The notes under the pieces were generated by a model, which worked only from the letters and a program-made list of their open reading frames with translations, was not told the origin of the DNA and did not search any database. The position numbers and the translations under genes are program-made. A stretch of DNA of 42,604 nt from an uncultured Actinomycetes bacterium (GTDB lineage Bacteria; Actinomycetota; Acidimicrobiia; Acidimicrobiales; Microtrichaceae), in the NCBI GenBank assembly GCA_903868545.1, contig CAIPVR010000112.1:1-42604 (forward strand), in the 5' to 3' direction. Position 1 is the first letter of the stretch, and every line of letters begins with the position of its first letter. Below are positions 1-8,033 of this stretch, piece by piece.

Positions 1-350
1 CGCCGCCCCACGATGTGCACCGCGGCGGCCCCGAAGGCGTTCGCGTTGCGCACCACCGTGCCGATGTTCAGGTCGTGGCGCCAGTTCTCGATCGCCACGT
101 GGAAGCCGAACCGGCGTCGGTCGAGGTCGGCGACGACCGCCTCGACCCGCCAGTACCGGTACCGGTCGACCACGTTGCGACGGTCGCCGTGCGCGAGCAG
201 GTCCGGGTCGAGCCGGGGGTCGTCGGGCCACGGGACCGGGTGGGGGCCCACCCCCACCCCCGGACCGGGAGGGTCCGACTCAGGCCCGGCCGCCCCCGAC
301 CCGGCTGCCCCCGACCCGACTGCCCCGGACCCGACTGCGTTGTCACCCAC
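1..350 (-). CDS. SpoU/TrmH-family RNA 2'-O-methyltransferase, N-terminal part (runs off left edge)
   Basis: Read on the minus strand from a GTG at 350, the frame stays open to the window edge (about 116 codons). It contains the SpoU/TrmH signature NIGTVVRNANAFGA followed by AAVHIVGRR, the first SAM-binding (trefoil-knot) motif of the SPOUT methyltransferases that 2'-O-methylate tRNA or rRNA. Family assignment rests on this motif; the substrate cannot be told because the C-terminal knot motifs lie outside the window. The N-terminus is unusual: roughly 20 residues of degenerate AVGSG/AAGSG pentapeptides encoded by 15-bp repeats (about 292-340), then a Pro/Gly-rich stretch before the conserved domain begins. 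Start choice is uncertain, because in-frame GTG codons also occur within the GVGVG stretch. GTG 350 is preferred because a TACGGT -10-like hexamer lies 8 nt upstream, as expected for a leaderless gene. It is divergent from the chelatase gene at 375. Confidence 0.8.
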   Translation of the reverse strand, partial: MGDNAVGSGAVGSGAAGSGAAGPESDPPGPGVGVGPHPVPWPDDPRLDPDLLAHGDRRNVVDRYRYWRVEAVVADLDRRRFGFHVAIENWRHDLNIGTVVRNANAFGAAAVHIVGR

Positions 351-354
351 GATG

Positions 355-370
355 TCGGACCGTACCGTGA
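355..370. promoter_or_regulatory. Overlapping divergent -10 elements (bidirectional leaderless promoter)
   Basis: Only 24 bp separate the divergent GTG starts at 350 (minus) and 375 (plus). On the plus strand TACCGT (363-368) lies 6 nt before GTG 375. On the minus strand TACGGT (364 down to 359) lies 8 nt before GTG 350. Both fit TANNNT and they overlap by two bases. No Shine-Dalgarno sequence fits in the gap. The promoter assignment is an inference from spacing and motif. Confidence 0.5.
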
Positions 371-374
371 CGCC

Positions 375-794
375 GTGCCGACGGCCGACCCGAACCCCCC
401 CTCCGCGCCCTCCGGACCGACCGAATCCGAGGCGGTCCTCCTCGTCGCCCACGGCAGCCGGAACCCGGCCGCCGCGATGGACCACGAGGAGCTGTGCCGC
501 CGGGTGACCGAGGCCGCCGGGGTGGCGGTCCGGCCCGCCTACCTCGAGCTCAGCGACCCGTCGGTGCCCGACGCGGTGGCGACCGCCGTCGGCGACGGCG
601 CCACCCGGGTGCGGCTGGTCCCGCTGTTCCTGCACACCGGGAACCACGTGCAGCGCGACCTGCCGGCCCTCGCCGATGCGGCGCGGGCCGCCCATCCCGG
701 CGTCGACGTGGTGCTCGACGAGCACGTGGGCGCCGACCCCGGCCTCGTGACGCTGGTGGCGGCCCGGCTCACCCCCGGGGCACCGGCAACCTGA
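375..794 (+). CDS. CbiX-like sirohydrochlorin/cobalt chelatase family protein
   Basis: Encodes 139 residues of the short CbiX type. The hallmarks are VLLVAHGSRNPAA near residue 20 (the AHGSR metal/tetrapyrrole-binding motif) and FLHTGNHV near residue 85, which supplies the second histidine region. CbiX/SirB proteins insert Fe2+ or Co2+ into sirohydrochlorin for siroheme or cobalamin; which metal is used cannot be read from the sequence. A Pro/Ser-rich N-terminal tail of about 18 residues precedes the domain. GTG 375 is chosen because coding character begins there and TACCGT lies 6 nt upstream; the frame is open further upstream but overlaps the divergent methyltransferase. No other siroheme or cobalamin gene lies nearby, so the physiological partner is not visible. 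Confidence 0.8.
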   Translation: MPTADPNPPSAPSGPTESEAVLLVAHGSRNPAAAMDHEELCRRVTEAAGVAVRPAYLELSDPSVPDAVATAVGDGATRVRLVPLFLHTGNHVQRDLPALADAARAAHPGVDVVLDEHVGADPGLVTLVAARLTPGAPAT

Positions 795-798
795 GCGG

Positions 799-816
799 AC
801 TCCCGGCCGCGGGAGT
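799..816 (+). terminator. Hairpin after the chelatase gene (possible terminator, no T-tract)
   Basis: ACTCCCG and CGGGAGT form a perfect 7-bp stem around a GCCG loop, 5 nt after the stop codon of the chelatase gene. No T-run follows, so intrinsic termination is only possible. Confidence 0.4.
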
Positions 817-846
817 GCGGTCGGCGGCGGCCACGGCCACCTTGGG

Positions 847-852
847 TACCGT
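847..852 (+). promoter_or_regulatory. -10 element of the DUF4230-ABC operon (leaderless start)
   Basis: TACCGT ends 7 nt before GTG 860, a spacing that would place the transcription start on the GTG. No Shine-Dalgarno is present. An in-frame GTG at 851 overlaps the hexamer and is therefore a poorer start. Confidence 0.5.
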
Positions 853-859
853 GGCCCCC

Positions 860-1515
860 GTGGGACGACTCGCCACCACCCGCCGCGGGCTCGGACCCGC
901 CGCCACCATCTCGCTCGCGGTGATCGCCGTGGCGCTCGTGGCGCTCGTGGGCGTGGGCCTCCTCAACGTGTTCGACCCGTTCGGCACCGAGACGGTGGAC
1001 CGCTCCGGACCGGCGGTGCTCGAACGCATCAAGGAGCTCGAGGAGTTCACGGCGGCCGAGGCGAACTTCACCCAGGACGTGGACATCGAGCAGGACGCGA
1101 AGTTCCTGCCCGACTTCCTGAAGGGCGAGCGCGTCACCGCCCTGGTGACCGGCACGGTCCGGGCGACGGTGGACTTCGGCGCCCTCGACGCGGACGCCGT
1201 CCGCGTGTCCGACGACCGCCGCACGATCACGCTCCGTCTCCCCGAGCCGCAGCTGGGCGACGCCGACATCGCCGAGGGCTCCACCAAGGTGGTGTCGCGG
1301 CAGCGGGGCCTGATCGACCGGGTGGAGGACGTGTTCTCGGGCAATCCGTTCGACGACGCCGAGCTGTACCGCACCGCGGAGGGCAAGCTCGAGACGGCGG
1401 CCCGCGACTCCGACCTGCTCGACACCGCTCGGACCAACACCGAGAAGTGGCTCACCACCTTCCTGCAGGCCGCCGGCTTCGAGAAGGTCGAGATCACCTG
1501 GACCAAGCCGCCGGC

Positions 1516-1519
<4 letters not shown>
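860..1519 (+). CDS. DUF4230-family membrane-anchored protein
   Basis: A 219-residue protein with one N-terminal transmembrane helix (about residues 12-34, rich in Ala/Val/Leu) and an extracytoplasmic domain. The domain fits DUF4230: an ELEEFTAAEANFTQDVDIEQ segment, a central stretch resembling GTVRATVDFGALDADAV, then predicted beta-strands such as ITLRLPEPQ and a C-terminal amphipathic helix. DUF4230 has no established biochemical function. The stop overlaps the ATG of the ABC ATPase (ATGA at 1516-1519), so this protein is probably made together with the transporter and may act as an extracytoplasmic accessory part; that role is inference. The GTG start at 860 is supported by the -10 element just upstream and by placing the membrane helix near the N-terminus. 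Confidence 0.75.
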
Positions 1520-2270
<751 letters not shown>

Positions 2271-2271
<1 letters not shown>

Positions 2272-4838
2272 TGCTGCGGCTCGCGCTCGCCAACCTGCGG
2301 CTCTACGCCCCGCGCTTCGCCGCCACGGCCCTGGCGGTGGTGGTGGGCGTGGCGTTCCTCGCCTCCGGCCTGCTGCTGACCACCGCCATGAAGGACGCCC
2401 TCGACGGCAACGTGGCCGAGCAGTACGCCGGGGTGGACCTGGTGGTGCAGCCCGCCGCGTCGCTGCAGGGCCTCGACGTGGCCGCGGTGCCCACCGAGGA
2501 ACTGGCCCGGACCCGGGCCACCCCGGGGGTGGCGGCGGCCGCCGGCGAGCTGGTCCGCTCGGCCACCCTGCTCGACGCGCAGGGCGACACGGTCACGCCG
2601 AGGTCGCAGGGCCGGGCGTGGATCGATGACCGGGTGCTCAACCCCCTTCGTCTGGTGGAGGGCACGGCACCGGAGGGGACCGACCAGGTGGCGCTCGACC
2701 GGGCCGGCGCCCGGGCCGCGGGACTGCAGGTGGGCGACACCGCGCGGCTGGCCACCCCCGCGGGCGAGGTACGCGCCCGGGTGGTGGGCCTCACCGCGTT
2801 CGGCGACCAGGACGCCCTCGACGACGGCGGCACGATCTCGTTCTCCCCCGACGGCGCGGTTGCGGTGCTCAACTCGGGGCTGCCCGGTTGGGACCACCTC
2901 CTCGTCCGCACCGACGGCGACCCGGACGCGGTGCGGCGCACCCTGTCCACCGAACTCCCCCGGTCCCTCGAGGTGCTCACCGGCGAGGAGTTCCGCCGGC
3001 TCCAGCAGGAGCAGTCGTCCGGGCTGGTGGAACTGCTGCGGCCCGCGCTCAACGGCTTCGCCTACCTCGCCCTGTTCGTGGCCGGGTTCGTGATCTTCAA
3101 CACCTTCACGGTCGTGGTCTCCCAGCGGCTCCGGGAGCTGGCCCTGGTGCGGGCGGTGGGGGGCACGCCGGGACAGGTGCGACGCTCCCTGCTCGCCGAG
3201 GGGCTGGTGGTGGGGGTCGTCTCGAGCGCCGTGGGCATTGCGGCGGGGGCGCTGCTCGCCGTGGGGATCAAGGCCCTCCTCGGCCTGTTCGACCTGCGCA
3301 TCCCGGGATCCGGGGTGGCCCTCACCGCCGGCACCGTGGTGTGGTGCCTGCTCGCCGGCACCGTGGTGACCGTGGTGTCGGTGGCGGTGCCGGCGTTCCG
3401 GGCCGGCCGCACCCGGCCGGTGGAGGCCATGCGCGACTCGGCGGTGGACCGCTCCGGCACCTCCGCCGCGCGGGCGTGGATCGGCGGAGCGGCCCTGGTG
3501 CTGGGCGTGGCATTCCTGCTGTCGTTCCGGGCCGAGCTGGTCGGATGGCCGGCCCTGGCAGCGGGAACCCTCCTGCTCTTCGCGGGGCTGCTCGTGGGCG
3601 GACCGCTCCTCGCCCGGCTCCTGGGCCGGCTGCTCGGTCGACCGATGCGCGCCCTGGGGGTGACGGGCCGACTCGCGTCCGACAACGCGGTGCGCAACCC
3701 CCGCCGCACCGCCACCACCGCGAACGCGCTGGTGATCGGGCTGTTCCTGGTGACGCTGGTGACCGCGTCCGGCGAGGCGCTGAAGACCTGGACCGTCCGA
3801 CAGCTCGACCGCCTCTCCAGCTCGGACTTCATCGTCGCCGCCGACTCGGTGCCGATCGGCGAGCGGCTCGTGCAGGACATCCGGGACACCCGCGGGGTGG
3901 CCGCCGCGGCACCGGTGCGCACCGCGACCGTCCTCGACTCGACGGGCCGTCTCGTCGTGCTGTCGGGTGGCGACCCGGCGGTACTGGAACGCACCACCGG
4001 CCTGCGCGCCACCAGCGGCTCCCTGGAACGGATCGCCGCCGGCGAGGCGGGCACCGTCGACCTCGCCTCCTTCGCCGGCGGCGGTGGTGGTGGCGGCGGC
4101 GGGGGCGACGCCGGCCCGGGGACCGACCGATCGATCGCGCCGTCACCCACCGGCGTGGGCAGTGCCTTCGAGGTGCTGGACCCGAGCGGTACGCCCACCA
4201 CGGTGGTCGTGGGCGCCACGCTCGAGGCCAAGGTCGACACGCTGTTCCTCGGCACGCTGGTGAGCGACGCCCGCTTCCGGGAACTCGCCGGTGACCGTCC
4301 GGTCAACCAGGTCTTCGTCCGCACGGAGCCCGGTCAGGCCGACCGGGTGGGCGCGCGCCTCGACCGCCTCGTGCGCAGCTACGCCGGTGTGGAGGTGCAG
4401 CCGGGCAACTTCCTCGGCCAGATCGTGGGTCAGGTCTTCGACTTCCTCATCGGCGCGGTCAACGCCCTGCTGGGCATCAGCGTGTTGATCGCGCTGATCG
4501 GCATCGTGAACACCCTCACGCTGTCGCTGTACGAGCGACGCTCCGAGCTCGGCATGCTGCGGGCGCTCGGCATGCAGCGGCGCCAGGTGGCACGCATGGT
4601 GCACCTGGAGGCCGTGCTCATCGGCCTCCTGGGCACCGTGGTCGGCGTCGGCGCCGGCCTGCTGCTGAGCTGGGTGGTCATCGGCTCGATCGGCTCGGGC
4701 GCGGTGGACCTCAACCCGAACTGGGCCCGCCTCGGCCTGATCACGCTCGCCGGACTGCTGGTGGGGGTGGTGGCCTCGCTGGTCCCGGCGCGGCGGGCGA
4801 CCCGTCTGGCGGTGCTCGACGCGATCAGCACCACCTGA
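2271..4838 (+). CDS. FtsX/MacB-family ABC permease, double-length
   Basis: An 855-residue permease with two FtsX-like halves. An N-terminal helix (ATALAVVVGVAFLASGLLL) is followed by a large MacB-like periplasmic domain, a group of helices from about residue 260, a second extracytoplasmic domain, and a final FtsX domain containing NTLTLSLYERRSELGMLRALGM, a typical coupling segment. Length and layout match actinobacterial putative ABC permeases with about ten helices. The second external domain contains ten consecutive glycines (coding bases about 4077-4108), an expanded low-complexity linker. The start ATG overlaps the ATPase stop. The C-terminal codons and stop form the first copy of a 17-bp tandem repeat (4826-4910). 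The cargo is unknown; possible roles include lipoprotein, lipid or peptide extrusion. Confidence 0.9.
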
Positions 4839-4910
4839 CCGGCAGCACCACCTGACCGGCAGCACCACCTGACCGGCAGCACCACCTGACCGGCAGCACC
4901 ACCTGACCGG
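4826..4910. repeat. 17-bp tandem repeat, five perfect copies, spanning a stop codon
   Basis: CAGCACCACCTGACCGG occurs five times without interruption (4826, 4843, 4860, 4877, 4894). Copy 1 encodes the last residues and the TGA of the permease. Because 17 is not a multiple of three, the TGA falls in all three frames across the first three copies and returns to the gene frame in copy 4. The last copy with following bases can form a CCACC/GGTGG hairpin (4899-4913). The array sits between convergent genes. Perfect identity suggests recent slippage or a variable-number repeat. Confidence 0.97.
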
Positions 4911-4923
4911 TGGCCGTTGCGCC

Positions 4924-5406
4924 CTAGGGGAGGATGCCGGCGGGCCGGGCGATCCCGGCCGCGTCGAGGGTGGCGAGGTAGAGCTCGGTGATCGTGGTGG
5001 CGTTCTCCTCGTGGAACGGCTGGCCGTCGTCGTCGAGGAAGTCCATGCCCTTCTCGATCACGAACTGGATCACCGCCGGCTCGGGGCTGTCCTCCGGCAC
5101 CATGAGCGTGTGGACGCTGCCCGCGTCCTCGTAGATGTAGTCGCCGGGGCCGGCCACCCAGTCGTACTCGAGGTAGCCCCAGGTGCCGGCGATCGTCCAC
5201 GCGTGCACCTCACCGTGGTGGTGGTGCTTGGGCAGGACCGTTCCCGGGGCGAAGCGGTTCATCAGGGTGTAGCGGTCGCCGTCGGCGCCCACTCGGAGCA
5301 CCCGCATCTCGATGCCCGGGGCCAGTTCCGCCCAGGGCAGTTCCTCGGAGCGGCAGACGCTGGTGTCGGCGGCGGGATCGGTGGTGGTCGGATCGGTGAC
5401 GGTCAT
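4924..5406 (-). CDS. Cupin-domain protein (2,4'-dihydroxyacetophenone dioxygenase-like)
   Basis: A 160-residue single cupin. The first cupin motif appears as PGTVLPKHHHHGEVHAWTI, with the His cluster and Glu that usually bind a metal, and the second as GPGDYIYEDAGSVHTLMV, supplying the last histidine. The architecture resembles small cupins annotated as 2,4'-dihydroxyacetophenone or acetylacetone-cleaving dioxygenases, but the reaction cannot be deduced. The ATG at 5406 is preceded by an AGGGGG ribosome-binding site 5 nt away, so this gene is leadered, unlike several neighbours. It is convergent with the ABC permease and divergent from the TauE gene. Sharing a 174-bp intergenic region with the persulfide operon raises the possibility of co-regulation, but this is only positional. 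Confidence 0.75.
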   Translation of the reverse strand: MTVTDPTTTDPAADTSVCRSEELPWAELAPGIEMRVLRVGADGDRYTLMNRFAPGTVLPKHHHHGEVHAWTIAGTWGYLEYDWVAGPGDYIYEDAGSVHTLMVPEDSPEPAVIQFVIEKGMDFLDDDGQPFHEENATTITELYLATLDAAGIARPAGILP

Positions 5407-5528
5407 GGGTCCCCCTGGACGGCGGGGCCCGGCCGGGACGCGGTCGGGCGACGACCCCCGGAGTGTACCGACCGGCCTTTCCGGAAACCGGGCGCCGCCA
5501 CGACACGCCCGTGGGACCCGCCTCGAAT

Positions 5529-5574
5529 GATACCCCCGGGGGTACTTGACGATCCTTCGTCGCGCACCGAAGAT
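5529..5574 (+). promoter_or_regulatory. CstR/CsoR-type operator and promoter for the TauE-persulfide dioxygenase operon
   Basis: TACCCCCGGGGGTA (5531-5544) is a perfect 14-bp palindrome of the TACCCC...GGGGTA form bound by CsoR-family repressors (copper CsoR, persulfide CstR). Directly after it lies TTGACG (5546-5551), a good -35. A weak -10 (GAAGAT, 5569-5574) follows at 17 bp and ends 6 nt before GTG 5581. Because the downstream genes handle sulfur species, a CstR-like regulator is the likely ligand. The regulator gene is not in the window. Confidence 0.7.
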
Positions 5575-5580
5575 GGGGGC

Positions 5581-6534
5581 GTGACCCCCGCCGCACTGGC
5601 CCTCGCCTGCTCCCTGGCGCTGCTCATCGGCCTGTCACTGGGTGCGGTGGGCGGCGGTGGTTCGATCCTGGCGGTGCCGATCCTGATCGGGGTGGCCGGC
5701 CTGGCCGTCGACGAGGCCACCACCGCCTCGCTGGTGGTGGTGGGCACCGCAGCGGTGGTGGGACTGGTCGCCCACGGGACGGCGGGCCGGGTGCACTGGG
5801 GCACCGGGGTCGCGTTCGGGGCGGCCGGTGTGGGCGGGGCCCTGGTGGGAACGCGGATCAACCGCGCCCTCGACCCCGACCTGCTCCTCACCGGATTCGC
5901 CGTGGTCATGCTCGTGGTGGCGGCACGGATGGCCCAGGGCCTCCGCCACCCCGACCGCGCCACCCCCGCGGCCGATGTGCCCTCCGGTCCGCTGCCCGCA
6001 CCCGTCCCGGTGGAGCGACCGGCCGGCACCCCCCGCTGGAGCGACGGCGCCTCCCTACGCCGGTACGTGTCCGCGCCGGCCACCGCCGGCGCCCGGGCCG
6101 CCGCACCCGCCGCCCCCGACCCCCTCACCGCCACCACGAGCAGCCCCGGCGGCTGGACCGCCCGACGGGTGGCGGAGGTCGTCGCCACGGGCACCGCCGT
6201 GGGCCTGCTGACCGGCACGTTCGGCGTCGGCGGGGGGTTCGTCATCGTGCCCGCGCTGATGCTCGTGCTCGGCCTGCCGCTCGCCGTGGCCACCGGCACG
6301 TCGCTGCTCGTCATCGCCATCAACAGCGTGGTGGCGCTCGGCCTGCGCGGCGGCCTCGACACCGTGGACTGGTCGGTGGTCGGACCCTTCACCGCCGCGG
6401 CGGCGGTGGGGGTGATCGGCGGACGCCGGGTGGCCGACCGCGTTCCCACCCGCACCCTCACCGCTGCGCTCACCGCGCTCATCACCGTCATCGCCCTGTG
6501 GACCGGGGCGCGAGGCCTCGCCGGCCTCACCTGA
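5581..6534 (+). CDS. TauE/SafE-family sulfite/organosulfur exporter
   Basis: A 317-residue integral membrane protein with two TauE repeats. The first half begins LALLIGLSLGAVGGGGSILAVP, carrying the Gly-rich motif of the family, and the second contains GLLTGTFGVGGGFVIVPAL. About eight helices are predicted. A Pro/Ala-rich hydrophilic loop of about 75 residues links the halves and is longer than usual. TauE/SafE proteins export sulfite, sulfoacetate or related anions. In Staphylococcus aureus a TauE protein is part of the CstR-controlled persulfide-detoxification locus, and here the gene is followed 41 bp later by a CstB-like enzyme. Export of sulfite or thiosulfate made by that enzyme is therefore a reasonable inference. 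The GTG start lies 6 nt after a -10-like hexamer and has no Shine-Dalgarno. Confidence 0.85.
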   Translation: MTPAALALACSLALLIGLSLGAVGGGGSILAVPILIGVAGLAVDEATTASLVVVGTAAVVGLVAHGTAGRVHWGTGVAFGAAGVGGALVGTRINRALDPDLLLTGFAVVMLVVAARMAQGLRHPDRATPAADVPSGPLPAPVPVERPAGTPRWSDGASLRRYVSAPATAGARAAAPAAPDPLTATTSSPGGWTARRVAEVVATGTAVGLLTGTFGVGGGFVIVPALMLVLGLPLAVATGTSLLVIAINSVVALGLRGGLDTVDWSVVGPFTAAAAVGVIGGRRVADRVPTRTLTAALTALITVIALWTGARGLAGLT

Positions 6535-6575
6535 CCCGAACGACCGCGTCGAACCGTCCGGAGGAGGACACACCG

Positions 6576-7970
6576 ATGATCTTCGAACAGCACTACCTCG
6601 ACTGCCTCTCGCAGGCCTCGTACCTCGTCGGCGACGAGCGCACCGGCCGGGCCGTCGTGGTGGACCCGCGGCGCGACGTCGCCGACTACGTGGCCTCCGC
6701 CGCCGAGCACGGGCTCCGCATCGAGCTCGTCATCGAGACGCACTTCCACGCCGACTTCCTGTCGGGCCACCTGGAGCTGGCGGCGGCCACCGGCGCCGAG
6801 ATCGGGGTAGGGGCCGCGGGCACGCCCTCGTTCCCGCACCGGCCGCTCGCCCACGGCGAGCGCATCGAACTCGGCGACGTGGTGCTCGAGATCCGGGCCA
6901 CGCCGGGCCACACCCCGGAGTCGATCTCCGTGGTGGTCTGGGACCTCGCCACCGACCCCGACCGCCCGTACGGCGTGCTCACCGGCGACACCCTGTTCAT
7001 CGGTGACGTGGGCCGACCCGACCTGCTGGCGTCGGTCGGCGTGAGCGCGGAGGAGCTCGGCCGCCACCTGCACCGCTCGCTGCACGAACAGCTCCTCACC
7101 CTGCCCGACGGCACCCGGGTGTTCCCCGGCCACGGCGCCGGCTCCGCGTGCGGGCGGCAACTCTCCACCGAGACCGTCTCGACCATCGGGGAGCAACGAC
7201 GGTCGAACTACGCGCTGGCCGACATGACCGTCGAGCGCTTCCTCGAGGTGGTCACCGAGGGACAGCCGGCGGCGCCGGGCTACTTCTCCTACGACGCGGG
7301 CCTCAACAAGTCCGACCGGCTGCTCTTCGACGAGTCCGCACCGGCCGCGCCACTCACGCTCGACGAGGTGCTCCGGCTCCGCGACGGGGGCGCCGTGGTA
7401 CTCGACGCCCGCGACGGCGCCGCGTTCGCGGCCGGCCACCTCGAGGGCTCGGTCAACGTGGCGCTCGACGGCCGCTTCGCCGAGTTCGTGGGCTCGGTGG
7501 TCCGCCCCACCGACACCATCGTGCTGGTCACCGAGCCCGGCGACGAACACGAGGCCCGCGTTCGGCTGGGCCGCATCGGCTTCGACCGGGTGGCCGGGGT
7601 GCTCGCGGATCCGTACGGGTCCATGGTGGAGCGGCAGGAGGTGGTCCGCCGGGCCTCACGGCTCACCGCGGCCGAGTTCCTCGAGCGGCGGCGGGCGGTG
7701 GCGGACCTCGTCGTGCTCGACGTGCGCACCCACGGCGAGCACCAGCTCGGCTCCGTCGATGGCGCCGTCGTCGTGCCCGTCGCCCGGCTCGGCGACGAGA
7801 TCGAGCTCCTGTCGGCGCACCGCGAGCGACCGGTCGTGGTGTTCTGCGCCGGGGGCTACCGCTCCTCCCTCGCCGCGAGCCTGCTCCGGGCGCACGGGTT
7901 CTCCGACGTGTCCGACGTGCTGGGCGGCTACGGCGCGGTGGCACCGCTCCTGTCGGGCACCACGACCTGA
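6576..7970 (+). CDS. CstB-like persulfide dioxygenase-rhodanese fusion
   Basis: 464 residues in three domains. An N-terminal metallo-beta-lactamase domain (about 1-240) has ETHFHADFLSGHLEL (His56, His58, Asp60), a GHTPES histidine and the FPGHGAGSACG segment characteristic of persulfide dioxygenases. Next comes a rhodanese-like domain (about 260-350) with no cysteine in the expected active loop. A C-terminal rhodanese domain (about 365-464) carries the active loop CAGGYRS with Cys424. This order equals S. aureus CstB, a nonheme-iron enzyme that oxidises low-molecular-weight persulfides to sulfite and then thiosulfate. The ATG is preceded by a strong GGAGGA site 9 nt upstream. The gene follows the TauE gene under the CstR-type operator. 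The first rhodanese domain is probably structural. Confidence 0.9.
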   Translation: MIFEQHYLDCLSQASYLVGDERTGRAVVVDPRRDVADYVASAAEHGLRIELVIETHFHADFLSGHLELAAATGAEIGVGAAGTPSFPHRPLAHGERIELGDVVLEIRATPGHTPESISVVVWDLATDPDRPYGVLTGDTLFIGDVGRPDLLASVGVSAEELGRHLHRSLHEQLLTLPDGTRVFPGHGAGSACGRQLSTETVSTIGEQRRSNYALADMTVERFLEVVTEGQPAAPGYFSYDAGLNKSDRLLFDESAPAAPLTLDEVLRLRDGGAVVLDARDGAAFAAGHLEGSVNVALDGRFAEFVGSVVRPTDTIVLVTEPGDEHEARVRLGRIGFDRVAGVLADPYGSMVERQEVVRRASRLTAAEFLERRRAVADLVVLDVRTHGEHQLGSVDGAVVVPVARLGDEIELLSAHRERPVVVFCAGGYRSSLAASLLRAHGFSDVSDVLGGYGAVAPLLSGTTT

Positions 7971-8020
7971 GCCGGCCCACGTGCACCCGTGGCCCGGGGA
8001 ACCGCGGCCGACGCCGGGAG

Positions 8021-8026
8021 TACGGT
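8021..8026 (+). promoter_or_regulatory. -10 element for the secernin-amine oxidase operon (leaderless)
   Basis: TACGGT ends 7 nt before GTG 8034. No ribosome-binding site is visible. Spacing and sequence match the elements upstream of the DUF4230 and methyltransferase/chelatase genes. Confidence 0.5.
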
Positions 8027-8033
8027 CGGCGGC

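Noticed and set aside
4826-4910. CRISPR-like array
   Set aside because: Units of 17 bp are contiguous with no spacers and no cas gene is nearby; it is a simple tandem repeat.
5403-7550. A 715-codon minus-strand open frame opposite TauE and CstB
   Set aside because: Low-complexity His/Arg/Pro translation with no motifs. It is a high-GC shadow of two clear plus-strand genes.
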